From Chitinophagales bacterium (GTDB lineage: Bacteria > Bacteroidota > Bacteroidia > Chitinophagales > LD1), in assembly GCA_016787045.1 (NCBI GenBank), contig JAEUVA010000008.1:425743-489742 (forward strand): a stretch of DNA of 64,000 nucleotides. Reading direction: 5' to 3'. The notes beneath the pieces are model-generated. The model did no database searches and was not told where the DNA came from. It was given only the letters and a program-made list of their open reading frames with translations. Both the position numbers and the translations under genes were made by a program. Each line of letters begins with the position of its first letter. Within the stretch, counting starts at the first letter, position 1. Below are positions 1-7,982 of this stretch, in pieces.

Positions 1-160
1 ATTCTGCCCCAAAGTAGGCGAGTGCGGCTAACAGCGATGCGGCTAACGTGAGTACAATAAAGAAATGACCCAAGTGCCCCAGCCAGAGGTGCTCGTTCAA
101 AAAACCATTGGCGCCAAAGCGTTCGGAGAATATATGGAGAAGGATAGGATGCTGAAACAA
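1..160 (-). CDS. CcmF/CcsA-like cytochrome c biogenesis protein, N-terminal fragment
   Basis: Only the N-terminus is inside the window; the gene runs off the left edge. The minus strand reads a short stretch and then NEHLWLGHLGHFFIVL followed by a hydrophobic run ending in AYFGAE. This is how Bacteroidetes CcmF-type heme-lyase proteins begin: a GxLGHF motif leading into the first membrane helix. An in-frame stop lies just upstream and there is no ATG after it, so the start is probably the TTG at 160, but this is uncertain. It follows the ccmE-like gene by about 32 bp on the same strand, which supports a shared role in delivering heme to apocytochrome c in the periplasm. CcsA or another multispanning protein is possible. 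Confidence 0.6.
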   Translation of the reverse strand, partial: MFQHPILLHIFSERFGANGFLNEHLWLGHLGHFFIVLTLAASLLAALAYFGAE

Positions 161-192
161 TGAATGTTTGTTTTAAGGAATCGGATAATCAA

Positions 193-621
193 TTATGGCG
201 CTGCTTGTATGGTTACGGTACCATCGGCATCGCTTTTTTCTTTGAGAACTATATTGTCGTTTACGTATTTAGAGGGGCACTTCATGCTTATTTCGGAGCA
301 GCGAAAAACTTCGCCATCCATTTTTCCTTTCACCACCAGTTTTTCGCTTCGTTCAAAATCTTGCGGCTTGGCTCCTTTGTACACCACTACACACTCGGTG
401 GCGCTATCATCTACCATAGTAAAAGAAAAAAAGTTGGGGTCGGTTTCGGGGTCATACACCATTTCTTTGTTTTTGACTAAGTAGCCCGAAACATTAACCG
501 CCCGAAAGCGCTCTTTAGACTGGTTGAACGTAGCGTAGGTGGTCCAATCAAAACTCATGGCTATCACCATGCCCACACCGGCAGCAAGCAGTACAAGGAG
601 CAGGATGTGAACTTTTTTCAT
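193..621 (-). CDS. ccmE: CcmE-like cytochrome c maturation heme chaperone
   Basis: This protein of about 142 residues has one N-terminal membrane helix (residues about 4-22) and a small beta-rich periplasmic domain. CcmE carries heme from the CcmABCD export complex to the CcmF ligase. The CPSKY motif near residue 115 is typical of Bacteroidetes CcmE-like proteins. The classical heme-binding His motif of proteobacterial CcmE is not obvious, so the chemistry may differ. The start chosen is the ATG at 621 (MKKVHILL); an upstream ATG at 648 would add nine residues before the helix and is less likely. A ccmF-like gene follows 32 bp downstream, consistent with a ccm operon. Confidence 0.72.
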   Translation of the reverse strand: MKKVHILLLVLLAAGVGMVIAMSFDWTTYATFNQSKERFRAVNVSGYLVKNKEMVYDPETDPNFFSFTMVDDSATECVVVYKGAKPQDFERSEKLVVKGKMDGEVFRCSEISMKCPSKYVNDNIVLKEKSDADGTVTIQAAP

Positions 622-648
622 GTGTAGTACTAATTTACCGGAGCGCAA

Positions 649-780
649 TGTTAGTGCAAAACAATCAGATTGTGGGGGTTATTTGGTGGAGAATATTGGG
701 CTGGGGGGTACAACAACCAACATGCAGAAACAATGGCCTACCGGGCCTGCCGGTGCCCCCCCGGCAGATGTAGTTTTTTT
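649..780. other. Intergenic region upstream of ccmE with a GC-rich hairpin
   Basis: No gene is seen here. A CTGCCGG / CCGGCAG inverted repeat at 747-767 can form a 7-bp hairpin. The segment lies between the ccmE start and the 41-bp tandem array. Confidence 0.5.
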
Positions 781-1205
781 GAATGGGTGATGAAAGTCAT
801 GAACCTGTCGGAAGTTTTTCCGAATGCGTCATGAAAGCCATGAACCTGTCGGAAGTTTTTCCGAATGCGTCATGAAAGCCATGAACCTATCGGAAGTTTT
901 TCCGAATGCATCATGAAAGCCATGAACCTATCGGAAGTTTTTCCGAATGCATCATGAAAGCCATGAACCTGTCGGAAGTTTTTCCGAATGCATCATGAAA
1001 GTCATGAACCTGTCGGAAGTTTTTCCGAATGCATCATGAAAGTCATGAACATGTCGGAAGTTTTTCCGAATGCATCATGAAAGTCATGAACATGTCGGAA
1101 TTTTTTCCGAATACGCCATGAAAGTCATGAACCTGTCGGAAGTTTTTCCGAATGCGTCATGAAAGTCATGAACCTATCGGAAGTTTTTCCGAACGCATAA
1201 AGCTG
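781..1205. repeat. 41-bp tandem repeat (minisatellite), ten full units
   Basis: Ten head-to-tail 41-bp units start at 781, 822, 863, 904, 945, 986, 1027, 1068, 1109 and 1150, followed by a degenerate partial unit. Units differ at only a few positions. Each holds the hairpin TCGGAA-GTTT-TTCCGA and a second near-palindrome, TCATGA-AAG-TCATGA. Because the period is not a multiple of three, there is no long reading frame. However, ATGA overlaps chain 14-codon micro-ORFs through the array. There are no unique spacers, so it is not a CRISPR array. Confidence 0.95.
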
Positions 1206-1298
1206 CGCGTGGGGGCTTCGGAAGTTTTTCCGGGCAACCAATGCAGTAGCTGAGTAGGTATAGTTAAACTTGCCGGGGTGTAAACGGCCACTCACCAC

Positions 1299-1338
1299 AT
1301 AAAAAAAGCCGCCTGATAATCGGGCGGCTTTTTTTTAT
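1299..1338 (-). terminator. Rho-independent terminator of tig
   Basis: The inverted repeat AAAGCCGCC / GGGCGGCTTT is flanked by A and T runs and extended by CCACAT / ATGTGG. It lies just past the trigger factor stop and can act on both strands. Confidence 0.85.
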
Positions 1339-1352
1339 GTGGCAACAAGCAA

Positions 1353-2726
1353 CTATTGGGGTTGTTGTTGCTCTAACAGTGCTTTGAAATCATCTAAACT
1401 AATGGGGGTTTCGTTTAGCTTAACCTTACTTTTGATGTAGCCCAGTACTTTGTCTTCCAGCAATTGCTCGCGGGTTTGTGAGATTACTTTTTTATCGGCC
1501 AGTTGCTTGTTCATAAACTCTTGCACCCACTCATCGCCAATGTTGCGTAAACCGTAGCCGTATAGTTGCTGCACTACATTCATGCGTACGCGCTCTTTCA
1601 CTTCGTCTTCGGTTACTTCTATGTTTTGTTGGGCTACCAGTTTGCGTTGTATCAAACTCCAGCGCAAGCTTTTGGCAAAATTCGGAAAGTCTTTTTCTAA
1701 CTCTTCTTCTGTAATGGGCTTTTCGTTGGTTAGTTTTATCCAGCGCTTTAAAAAATCTTCGGGCAGCGGAAACTCAATATTTTCCATTACGCCTTTGTAC
1801 AAGTCGTTGATGAGCACGGTATCGGTACGGCCATCAAAATAGCTGGCTAAGTCGGTGGCAATGTTTTCGCGCATTTCGGCTTCGGTTTTGGGGCCGTTTT
1901 CGCCATACACTTTCACAAAAAACTCCTCATTAATTTCGGCAGGTACCGAGCGGGTAATGTTGTTGATGGTAAGTTTAAAGCGGTGGCCTATCTCTTCTAC
2001 TTTGCTCAAATCGCTCAGGTTCAAAATATTTTTGGCAATGCCCTCGCGGTCGCGGTCCATCAGTTCAAACACATCGTATTCAAAACTCTCTGTTTTTTTG
2101 AGGGACAATACTACTTTGCGGGCTTCTTCTTTAAGCAGGTCAACCATTATAGAAGATACGGTGTTGATGCCGCCTTCTTTTACCGAGCCATCGGCATTCA
2201 ATTCCTCTAAGCTAACGGTAAGTATATCGGTTTCGCCAATGGTATCGGGGTACTCATACGTAGAAAAACGCTTGCGTATGCGCATCACCTCTTCGTCAAT
2301 CATGGCATCGTCAGCAGCAATTTTATACTTGGTAAAAATAGGTGCGCCTTCTATGTAAGCCAAACTTACCTCCGGGGCATGGCCTACTTCATATGCAAAA
2401 TCAATATCCTGTAGGTTATTGATATCTACACTCAGCTTTTGGCCGTCTGCCGGTATAGGCGAGGCAATTATTTCTAATTTGTTTTCGTCAATAAACTTGT
2501 ACACCTCATCGTTCAGCAGGTTATTCAGCTCCTCGGCCAATACACTGTTGCCGTACATCTTCTTCACCATATCATAAGGTACCATGCCCGGCCTGAAACC
2601 CTTTACTTGTACGGATTTTGCCAACTTCTTGATTTCCTTTTTCACCTTGGGCTCGTAATCTTCAATTTTCAGATTAACCTGAATTTTTGAGCGCAGCGCT
2701 TCTTGTTTTTCGTGTGTAACTGTCAT
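1353..2726 (-). CDS. tig: Trigger factor, ribosome-associated chaperone
   Basis: This 457-residue protein matches the usual length of trigger factor, which binds the ribosome near the exit tunnel and shields nascent chains. The N-terminal ribosome-binding domain carries the GFRPGMVP loop (about residues 45-52, the family GFRxGxxP signature) followed by an SVLAEELNNLLNDEV helix. The middle peptidyl-prolyl isomerase domain is divergent, as is common in Bacteroidetes. The C-terminal part is a helical chaperone arm. The ATG at 2726 (MTVTHEKQ) gives the conserved N-terminus; an upstream ATG at 2774 would add 16 atypical residues. The gene is monocistronic, between tRNA-Leu upstream and a strong terminator downstream. 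Confidence 0.93.
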   Translation of the reverse strand: MTVTHEKQEALRSKIQVNLKIEDYEPKVKKEIKKLAKSVQVKGFRPGMVPYDMVKKMYGNSVLAEELNNLLNDEVYKFIDENKLEIIASPIPADGQKLSVDINNLQDIDFAYEVGHAPEVSLAYIEGAPIFTKYKIAADDAMIDEEVMRIRKRFSTYEYPDTIGETDILTVSLEELNADGSVKEGGINTVSSIMVDLLKEEARKVVLSLKKTESFEYDVFELMDRDREGIAKNILNLSDLSKVEEIGHRFKLTINNITRSVPAEINEEFFVKVYGENGPKTEAEMRENIATDLASYFDGRTDTVLINDLYKGVMENIEFPLPEDFLKRWIKLTNEKPITEEELEKDFPNFAKSLRWSLIQRKLVAQQNIEVTEDEVKERVRMNVVQQLYGYGLRNIGDEWVQEFMNKQLADKKVISQTREQLLEDKVLGYIKSKVKLNETPISLDDFKALLEQQQPQ

Positions 2727-2790
2727 GTGTTGTAAAAAAACGGTGTGTTTGAATGGAGTATTTCTACTTTTCAACCCTTGTTAAAAAAAG

Positions 2791-2872
2791 TGCGGGCGGA
2801 GGGACTTGAACCCCCATGGATTGCTCCGCTAGATCCTAAGTCTAGTGCGTCTGCCAATTTCGCCACGCCCGC
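2791..2872 (-). tRNA. tRNA-Leu (anticodon UAG)
   Basis: Read on the minus strand, the acceptor GCGGGCG pairs with CGCCCGC. The anticodon arm is CTAGA-CTTAGGA-TCTAG, which places TAG at positions 34-36. A variable arm of class II size and a TTCAAGT T-loop follow. It decodes CUA. Confidence 0.95.
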
Positions 2873-2930
2873 AAAAGGGAGCGCGAATGTAAAAGAAATG
2901 CTGTGTTTACAAAAAACTTATGTTTGGTCT

Positions 2931-4094
2931 ATGGATTTATCTTACATCATCAACCACCTGGGCGAAGACCGCGAAAAGTATTTTGGAGCCGTAGCCCCCC
3001 CTATAGTACAAAGCAGCAATTTTGCCTTTGATACGGTAGAAAAACTGCGCGAGGCCTTTACGCAAGAGCAAGAGGTGAACCTGTACACCCGCGGTAATAA
3101 CCCTACGGTAGAAATACTGCGAAAAAAATTAGCCGCCCTTGCCGGTGCCGATGATGCGCTGGTTTTTGCCAGTGGTGCGGCAGCTATTTCGGCTGCTGTG
3201 ATGAGCCACGTAAAAGCCGGAGACCATGTAGTGTGCGTAAACAAACCCTATAGCTGGACCACTAAATTATTGCAAGAGTACCTGCCCCGCTTTGGTGTTA
3301 CCGCTACCCTGATAGATGGCACTAACCCGCAAAACTTTGTGGCAGCCACACAACCCAATACCACACTGTGGTTTTTAGAAACCCCCAACACCTTTACGTT
3401 TGAGTTGCAGGACCTCTCAGCAATTGCCGATTTGGCTAAAGCCAGAGGCATTACCACTGCTGTGGACAACAGCTACTGTACCTCTATAGGCCAGCGATGT
3501 ATAGAAATGGGAATAGATATAGAACTACACTCTGCCAGCAAGTATTATGCAGGCCACAGCGATGTAGTGGCGGGCATACTGCTCGGCAGCAAAAAAACGG
3601 TGAGCCACATTTTTAAAACAGAGTTTCAAAACATGGGTGGAATAATATCGCCCAATGATGCCTGGCTGATGCTGCGCAGCTTGCGTACGCTGCCCGTGCG
3701 GTTAGAAAAAATAGCCGCTAATACGGCTAAAGTGGTAGCGTTTATGCAAAATCATCCGCAGGTAGAAAAGGTGATTTATCCGTTTAGCAAAAATTTTGCG
3801 CAATACGAACTGGCGCAAAAACAAATGAAATGGTGTGGCGGATTGTTTACGGCCACCATCAAAGCAAAAAATGTAGCGCAGGTAGAAACTTTTTGCGATG
3901 GCTTACAAGCGTTTCTGATGGCGGTAAGTTGGGGCGGGCACGAATCACTCCTTATCCCTACTTGTAGTTTTTACCCTAATCATGGTTATCAGCACGAGGT
4001 GTTTCCGTTTAACATGATTCGGTTTTACATTGGCTTAGAAGAACCCGAGTTTTTAATTGCAGACCTAAAGCAAGCATTTCAAAAAATGGTATAA
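2931..4094 (+). CDS. PLP-dependent trans-sulfuration enzyme (cystathionine gamma-synthase / methionine gamma-lyase family)
   Basis: This is a 387-residue fold-type I PLP enzyme of the Cys/Met metabolism family. The N-terminus has APPIVQSSNFAF and LYTRGNNPTVEILRKKLAALAGAD, with the usual Y-x-R phosphate-binding motif. ASGAAAISAA is the PLP phosphate loop. SASKYYAGHSDV carries the Schiff-base lysine at about residue 204. Members make or break C-S bonds in methionine and cysteine metabolism, and the substrate cannot be assigned by eye. The ATG at 2931 is chosen because frame extension upstream runs through the tRNA gene. An LRR protein gene follows 6 bp downstream. Confidence 0.88.
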   Translation: MDLSYIINHLGEDREKYFGAVAPPIVQSSNFAFDTVEKLREAFTQEQEVNLYTRGNNPTVEILRKKLAALAGADDALVFASGAAAISAAVMSHVKAGDHVVCVNKPYSWTTKLLQEYLPRFGVTATLIDGTNPQNFVAATQPNTTLWFLETPNTFTFELQDLSAIADLAKARGITTAVDNSYCTSIGQRCIEMGIDIELHSASKYYAGHSDVVAGILLGSKKTVSHIFKTEFQNMGGIISPNDAWLMLRSLRTLPVRLEKIAANTAKVVAFMQNHPQVEKVIYPFSKNFAQYELAQKQMKWCGGLFTATIKAKNVAQVETFCDGLQAFLMAVSWGGHESLLIPTCSFYPNHGYQHEVFPFNMIRFYIGLEEPEFLIADLKQAFQKMV

Positions 4095-4100
4095 CGAAGT

Positions 4101-4778
4101 ATGGTAAAAGCATTTGTTCTGTTAGCTGCATCTGTCTCCGTTATCGCACTCCATGCCACAGAGTACACCTCGCTGGAAGAAGCACTCAAAAACCCTATTG
4201 CTGTAAAATCACTTAATCTCAGCAACAAAGGGCTTACCTACCTCACCGAAAACATTGGCAAGCTCACCAACTTAGAGCGGCTCAACCTCAGCGGCAACAA
4301 ACTTACCGCTTTACCCAAAGCCCTTTTTACGCTCAAAAAAATAAACTACCTCAACCTTATTAGCAATCAACTAACCTCTTTAGCCGGTATTGGCTCACTC
4401 ACAAATCTTCAAACCTTAGAAGCCGGCTTTAACCGATTTACTGTAGTGCCAAAAGAAATAGGCAACCTGACCAAACTCAAAAAACTGCAACTCAATAAAA
4501 ACGGATTAGCTGTGCTGCCCATAGAGTTCAGCAAGCTAACAGCACTGGAGATAGTAGATTTCTCTTACAATAAATTCAGTACGCTGCCCGAGCCGTTGTT
4601 GGGGGCAAAAAATCTAAAAACAGCCGACTTCAGCTACAACAAAACATTGGCTGCGTTTTCTAAAAACATCAAGCAACTACAATCGCTTCGGCTGCTCAAC
4701 TTAAAAGCCACCAAAATAAACAGCGCGCAGATAGAAGAACTCACCTGGCTTATCCCCGATTGCCAGATTTTGCTGTGA
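4101..4778 (+). CDS. Secreted leucine-rich repeat protein
   Basis: This 225-residue protein has an N-terminal signal peptide (hydrophobic residues about 4-18, cleavage near ALHA). About seven leucine-rich repeats of roughly 23 residues follow, with the pattern LxxLxLxxNxLxxLPxxI, for example LTNLERLNLSGNKLTALPKA. LRR proteins form curved solenoids that bind other proteins. No enzymatic domain or T9SS tail is visible, so the partner is unknown. It starts 6 bp after the trans-sulfuration gene, so the two are probably co-transcribed, though no functional link is evident. Confidence 0.85.
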   Translation: MVKAFVLLAASVSVIALHATEYTSLEEALKNPIAVKSLNLSNKGLTYLTENIGKLTNLERLNLSGNKLTALPKALFTLKKINYLNLISNQLTSLAGIGSLTNLQTLEAGFNRFTVVPKEIGNLTKLKKLQLNKNGLAVLPIEFSKLTALEIVDFSYNKFSTLPEPLLGAKNLKTADFSYNKTLAAFSKNIKQLQSLRLLNLKATKINSAQIEELTWLIPDCQILL

Positions 4779-4833
4779 GTGCGTTTTATTTCTCCGCAAA
4801 AGTTTATTGCTTAGTAAAAATATTTCATTTGTC

Positions 4834-6111
4834 ATGCTCACCGAAGAGTTGCTGCACTTTGTTTGGAAATTTCGGCTGTACCGCAGTACCGGATTGGCAA
4901 CCACCACAGGCGAGAGCATTGAAGTGATAAATCCCGGCACACACAACACCCATGCCGGTGCAGATTTTACCGATGCCAAAATAAAGATAGGTGGCACACT
5001 TTGGGTAGGCAATATTGAAATACACCCAGCAGCAGATGACTGGTTTGCACATGGGCACCATACCGATGCGGGCTACAACAACACTATACTGCATGTGGTA
5101 TATTCGCCCGGCAAAAAAACTGCCCAAAAACAAAATGGCACAACCCTTCCTGTTTTAGTATTAAACAATGCCATACCGCAAGAGTTACTGAGCCGCTATG
5201 CTCAGCTTCTGCTACAAAAAAAATCGGTACCCTGCTCAGCACTCATTAGCCAAGCCGATAAGTTTACCATACAGCAAACCATAGAACGGGCGGTAATTGA
5301 ACGGCTGCAACAAAAAGTGCAGCAAATAGAAACCCGGTTGCAGCGCTACAATAACGACTGGGAGCAAATTCTGTTTATACAGTTGGCACGATACCTTGGT
5401 GCATCTGTTAATAAAGACCCCATGCAATGGTTGGCAGAAAAAATTTTGGTAAAAACAATGGCTAAACATGCCGGTAGTTTATTGCAAATAGAGGCGATGC
5501 TGTTTGGCACAGCCGGGCTATTGCATCCACCATACGATGATGAGTATGCCCGCACCTTGCAAAAAGAATTTATGTACCTCAAGCGTTTGCACCGGCTTGA
5601 TGCCCTGCAAGGTACGGAGTGGAAATACCTGCGCCTGCGGCCGGCCAATTTCCCCACACTTCGCATAGCGCAGTTAGCGGCACTGCTTCAAACACAAAAC
5701 TTTTCTTTTTCAAAAATTTTGGATTGTACATCTGTAGCCGAAATAGAAAACCGATTACAACCACAAGTGAGTGAATATTGGAAAACACACTACCAGTTTG
5801 ATAAACCGAGCAAGCAAGTGCGTTCATCGCTTGGCGAAAGCATGAAACAGGTTATTATCATCAATGCTATTGTGCCGGTGCTTTTTGCTTACGGCAAATA
5901 CAAGCAAAATGACACTTACTGCGACCGGGCACTACAACTTTTAGAAGACTGTACACCCGAAGGCAACAGCATTATCAAACAGTGGAATGCGCTAGGCATA
6001 AGCACCACCAACAGCTACCAAACACAAGGGCTGCTGCAACTCAAAAACGAACATTGCGATAAGTTTCGTTGCCTGCAATGCGGTATTGGCTTAAAAATTT
6101 TGAAACAATAA
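4834..6111 (+). CDS. DUF2851 family protein
   Basis: This protein of about 425 residues matches the Bacteroidetes DUF2851 family from its N-terminus: MLTEELLHFVWKFRLY, then NPGTHNTHAGADFTDAKIKI and VGNIEIHPAADDWFAHGH. The family function is not known. The conserved Asp/Glu/His residues in the first 100 positions recall a PD-(D/E)XK-like nuclease core, but that is only an impression. Four cysteines close the protein (FRCLQCGIGLK near the C-terminus). The ATG at 4834 gives the conserved N-terminus; the TTG 27 bp upstream is not preferred. Confidence 0.82.
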   Translation: MLTEELLHFVWKFRLYRSTGLATTTGESIEVINPGTHNTHAGADFTDAKIKIGGTLWVGNIEIHPAADDWFAHGHHTDAGYNNTILHVVYSPGKKTAQKQNGTTLPVLVLNNAIPQELLSRYAQLLLQKKSVPCSALISQADKFTIQQTIERAVIERLQQKVQQIETRLQRYNNDWEQILFIQLARYLGASVNKDPMQWLAEKILVKTMAKHAGSLLQIEAMLFGTAGLLHPPYDDEYARTLQKEFMYLKRLHRLDALQGTEWKYLRLRPANFPTLRIAQLAALLQTQNFSFSKILDCTSVAEIENRLQPQVSEYWKTHYQFDKPSKQVRSSLGESMKQVIIINAIVPVLFAYGKYKQNDTYCDRALQLLEDCTPEGNSIIKQWNALGISTTNSYQTQGLLQLKNEHCDKFRCLQCGIGLKILKQ

Positions 6112-6117
6112 ATATGT

Positions 6118-6846
6118 TTATTGTGTAAGGTGTTTCAGCATCTCGGCACGTACCATTTCTTTCAGCCGTGGCAAGTCGTCCATCGTCATGCCGGTAGTGG
6201 CTATAGGTTCAGCCCAGTGTACTTCTACAGTTCCCGGCCACAGGTGAATACTGCGCGGGTCATTTAGTTTCCGGGTATGCAGCAACGTTTGCACGGCCAC
6301 AGGCACCTGAGCCATAATGGCTACTTTAAAAGCACCATCTTTAAATTCTTTGAGCGGTGCCTCTGTACGGTTGCGGGTACCTTCGGGGTAGAGGAACAAG
6401 CTCTCCCCTTTTTGCAAAGCAGCCGCCATGTATCGGTAGCTTTTCTCTCTGCTCTCTTTGCTTTTTCTATCTACCAAAATACCCAACATACGCACCATAA
6501 AACCAAAAAACGGAATGTACTTTACTTCTGCTTTGGCCAAAAAGCGAGCCGGCTGCGGTGTGGCACTTGCTCCGCAAATAATGTCTATCTGTGCATTGTG
6601 ATTGGCCACAAAAACATAAGGTTGTGTGGTACTGATTTTTTCTACTCCAAACACTTTCACTTTTAGGAGCATGAGTTTACACAGCAGCGGTGAGGCATAA
6701 TGAAAGTTGCACCACACCAATTGCATAGAGTACTGCTTACCGCCTACAAGCAATATAAGCGCATAAGCAATGGTCAATACAAATACCACTGCCATAAATG
6801 CGCAGAAGCCCCAAAATGCCCACAAGGCGGCTAAGAGTTTTTTCAT
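6118..6846 (-). CDS. plsC: 1-acyl-sn-glycerol-3-phosphate acyltransferase (PlsC family)
   Basis: This 242-residue membrane enzyme makes phosphatidic acid by acylating lysophosphatidic acid. It has a long N-terminal hydrophobic segment (residues about 8-40). The NHxxxxD catalytic motif (NHNAQID) follows, then a KAEVKYIPFFG block, and the substrate-binding LFLYPEGTRNR motif near residue 155. These are motifs I-III of the PlsC/LPLAT family. The ATG at 6846 (MKKLLAAL) is used. The gene is convergent with the DUF2851 gene, with only 6 bp between stops. Other lysophospholipid acyltransferases share these motifs, so the exact acceptor is inferred. Confidence 0.87.
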   Translation of the reverse strand: MKKLLAALWAFWGFCAFMAVVFVLTIAYALILLVGGKQYSMQLVWCNFHYASPLLCKLMLLKVKVFGVEKISTTQPYVFVANHNAQIDIICGASATPQPARFLAKAEVKYIPFFGFMVRMLGILVDRKSKESREKSYRYMAAALQKGESLFLYPEGTRNRTEAPLKEFKDGAFKVAIMAQVPVAVQTLLHTRKLNDPRSIHLWPGTVEVHWAEPIATTGMTMDDLPRLKEMVRAEMLKHLTQ

Positions 6847-6959
6847 AACAAAAAACAACTACCAATACATTGAGCTAACATACATAGAACTCCAGATGAT
6901 ACAACTCTGTTTTACAATTTCAAATAATGTAATTACTTTGTAGCTACAATTAACCTGTT

Positions 6960-7199
6960 ATGGAACTCTCAGTAATCAAAATAGGCAACTCAAAGGGTGT
7001 CCGGCTTCCCAAAAGCATTATTAACAAGTATGCAATCAATGAAACCGTTGAAGTTGTGCTAAAAAAAGACTCTATCGTTTTAAAGCCGGTAAACGAGCCA
7101 AGGAAAGGATGGGAAAAAGCTTTTAAAGAAATGCGAATGAACGGAGAGGATAAGTTGCTTATAAGGGATGTTTTTGAGGATGAAAATATTGAAGAATGA
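6960..7199 (+). CDS. mazE: MazE/AbrB-type antitoxin
   Basis: This 79-residue protein has a swapped-hairpin AbrB/MazE DNA-binding fold: VIKIGNSKGVRLPKSIINKY, then VEVVLKKDSIVLKPV. The acidic C-terminal tail (VFEDENIEE) is the kind of disordered segment that wraps around and blocks a MazF toxin. Its stop overlaps the start of the toxin gene by four bases (ATGA), giving translational coupling. MazE-MazF complexes usually repress their own promoter, so autoregulation is likely, though no operator was identified. Confidence 0.88.
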   Translation: MELSVIKIGNSKGVRLPKSIINKYAINETVEVVLKKDSIVLKPVNEPRKGWEKAFKEMRMNGEDKLLIRDVFEDENIEE

Positions 7200-7522
7200 A
7201 AACGGTATTGCAATACGATATAATGCTTGTAAACCTTGACCCGACTATAGGTAGCGAAATGAAAAAGACCAGGCCTTGTGTGGTGCTATCGCCCAATGAG
7301 ATGAATAAGTTCCTGCAAACCATAGTTATAGCACCAATGACGAGCAGTTCCAAACCATACCCCACCCGAGTAACCGTGAAACATGGCAAAACAAAAGGTT
7401 GGATAGCCATAGATCAAATTCGCACCATTGATAGGCAGAGATTAGTGAAAAAACTAAGCAGTTTAACCGCTGCTGAAATTGCTGCTGTTAAGAGTACACT
7501 TCAAGAAACTTTTGTAGATTGA
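7196..7522 (+). CDS. mazF: MazF/PemK-type mRNA endoribonuclease toxin
   Basis: This 108-residue protein has the PemK/MazF fold: QYDIMLVNLDPTIGSEMKKT with the substrate-binding E-x-x-K-x-RP block, VVLSPNEMN, TIVIAPMTSS and WIAIDQIRTIDRQRL, whose Asp-Gln-Ile-Arg is the family core. MazF toxins cleave mRNA at short sequence-specific sites when the labile antitoxin is lost. It directly overlaps the mazE-like gene in the canonical antitoxin-first order. The ORF is intact, so the module may be active. Confidence 0.92.
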   Translation: MKTVLQYDIMLVNLDPTIGSEMKKTRPCVVLSPNEMNKFLQTIVIAPMTSSSKPYPTRVTVKHGKTKGWIAIDQIRTIDRQRLVKKLSSLTAAEIAAVKSTLQETFVD

Positions 7523-7613
7523 ACAAAAATGCTCTCCCCGCTTATTTAACTTAACGTCAGTTAAATTGAGGATACGACAAACAATGGGCCATTTATTTTG
7601 TTTAGATTTTATC

Positions 7614-7621
7614 TAAATTTG
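7614..7621 (+). promoter_or_regulatory. Bacteroidetes -7 promoter box (TAAATTTG)
   Basis: This is a perfect match to TAnnTTTG, ending four bases before the GTG start of the next gene. Transcription would begin at or next to the start codon. No convincing TTTG -33 box was found at the expected distance. Confidence 0.5.
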
Positions 7622-7625
7622 ACGC

Positions 7626-7949
7626 GTGGGCGAAGTAGCAACAGAAACCGAAATTAAGCAAGGCATTATTGATGCTATAAAAACCGTATTTGACCCGGAG
7701 ATTCCGGTAAACATTTATGACCTTGGTTTGATTTACGAGATAAATGTTTTCCCGACCAATGAAGTAGAAATTGTGATGACGCTAACTTCGCCCAACTGCC
7801 CCGCAGCCGGTACTTTACCGGGCGAGGTGGAGCAAAAAGCAAAATCGGTAGCCGGGGTAAAAGACGTAACTATTGAATTGGTTTTTGACCCCGCTTGGAA
7901 CCAAGAGATGATGAGCGAAGAAGCCAAGTTAGAGTTAGGGTTTATGTAA
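7626..7949 (+). CDS. SufT/MIP18-like (DUF59) Fe-S assembly factor
   Basis: This 107-residue single-domain MIP18/DUF59 protein has the family signature VFDPEIPVNIYDLGLIYEI. MTLTSPNCPAAGTLPGEVE follows, containing the conserved cysteine, and then the FDPAWNQEMMSEEAKLELG tail. In Bacteroidetes this family helps Fe-S cluster maturation alongside the SUF machinery (SufT type); related domains serve the phenylacetate PaaD protein. No suf genes are adjacent. The start must be the GTG at 7626, since the next in-frame ATG lies inside the domain. A promoter box sits immediately upstream. Confidence 0.85.
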   Translation: MGEVATETEIKQGIIDAIKTVFDPEIPVNIYDLGLIYEINVFPTNEVEIVMTLTSPNCPAAGTLPGEVEQKAKSVAGVKDVTIELVFDPAWNQEMMSEEAKLELGFM

Positions 7950-7982
7950 GTTGTATTTATTCAAAAACTAAATAAAAAAATT

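Noticed and set aside
781-1205. The 41-bp repeat as a CRISPR array
   Set aside because: Units are contiguous and near-identical with no unique spacers, and no cas genes are adjacent.
1582-2358. Plus-strand frames within the trigger factor gene
   Set aside because: They are antisense shadows of tig with serine-rich composition and no family features.
2745-2930. N-terminal extension of the trans-sulfuration enzyme
   Set aside because: It reads through the antisense of tRNA-Leu (the RAEGLEPP-type artefact). The conserved protein starts at 2931.
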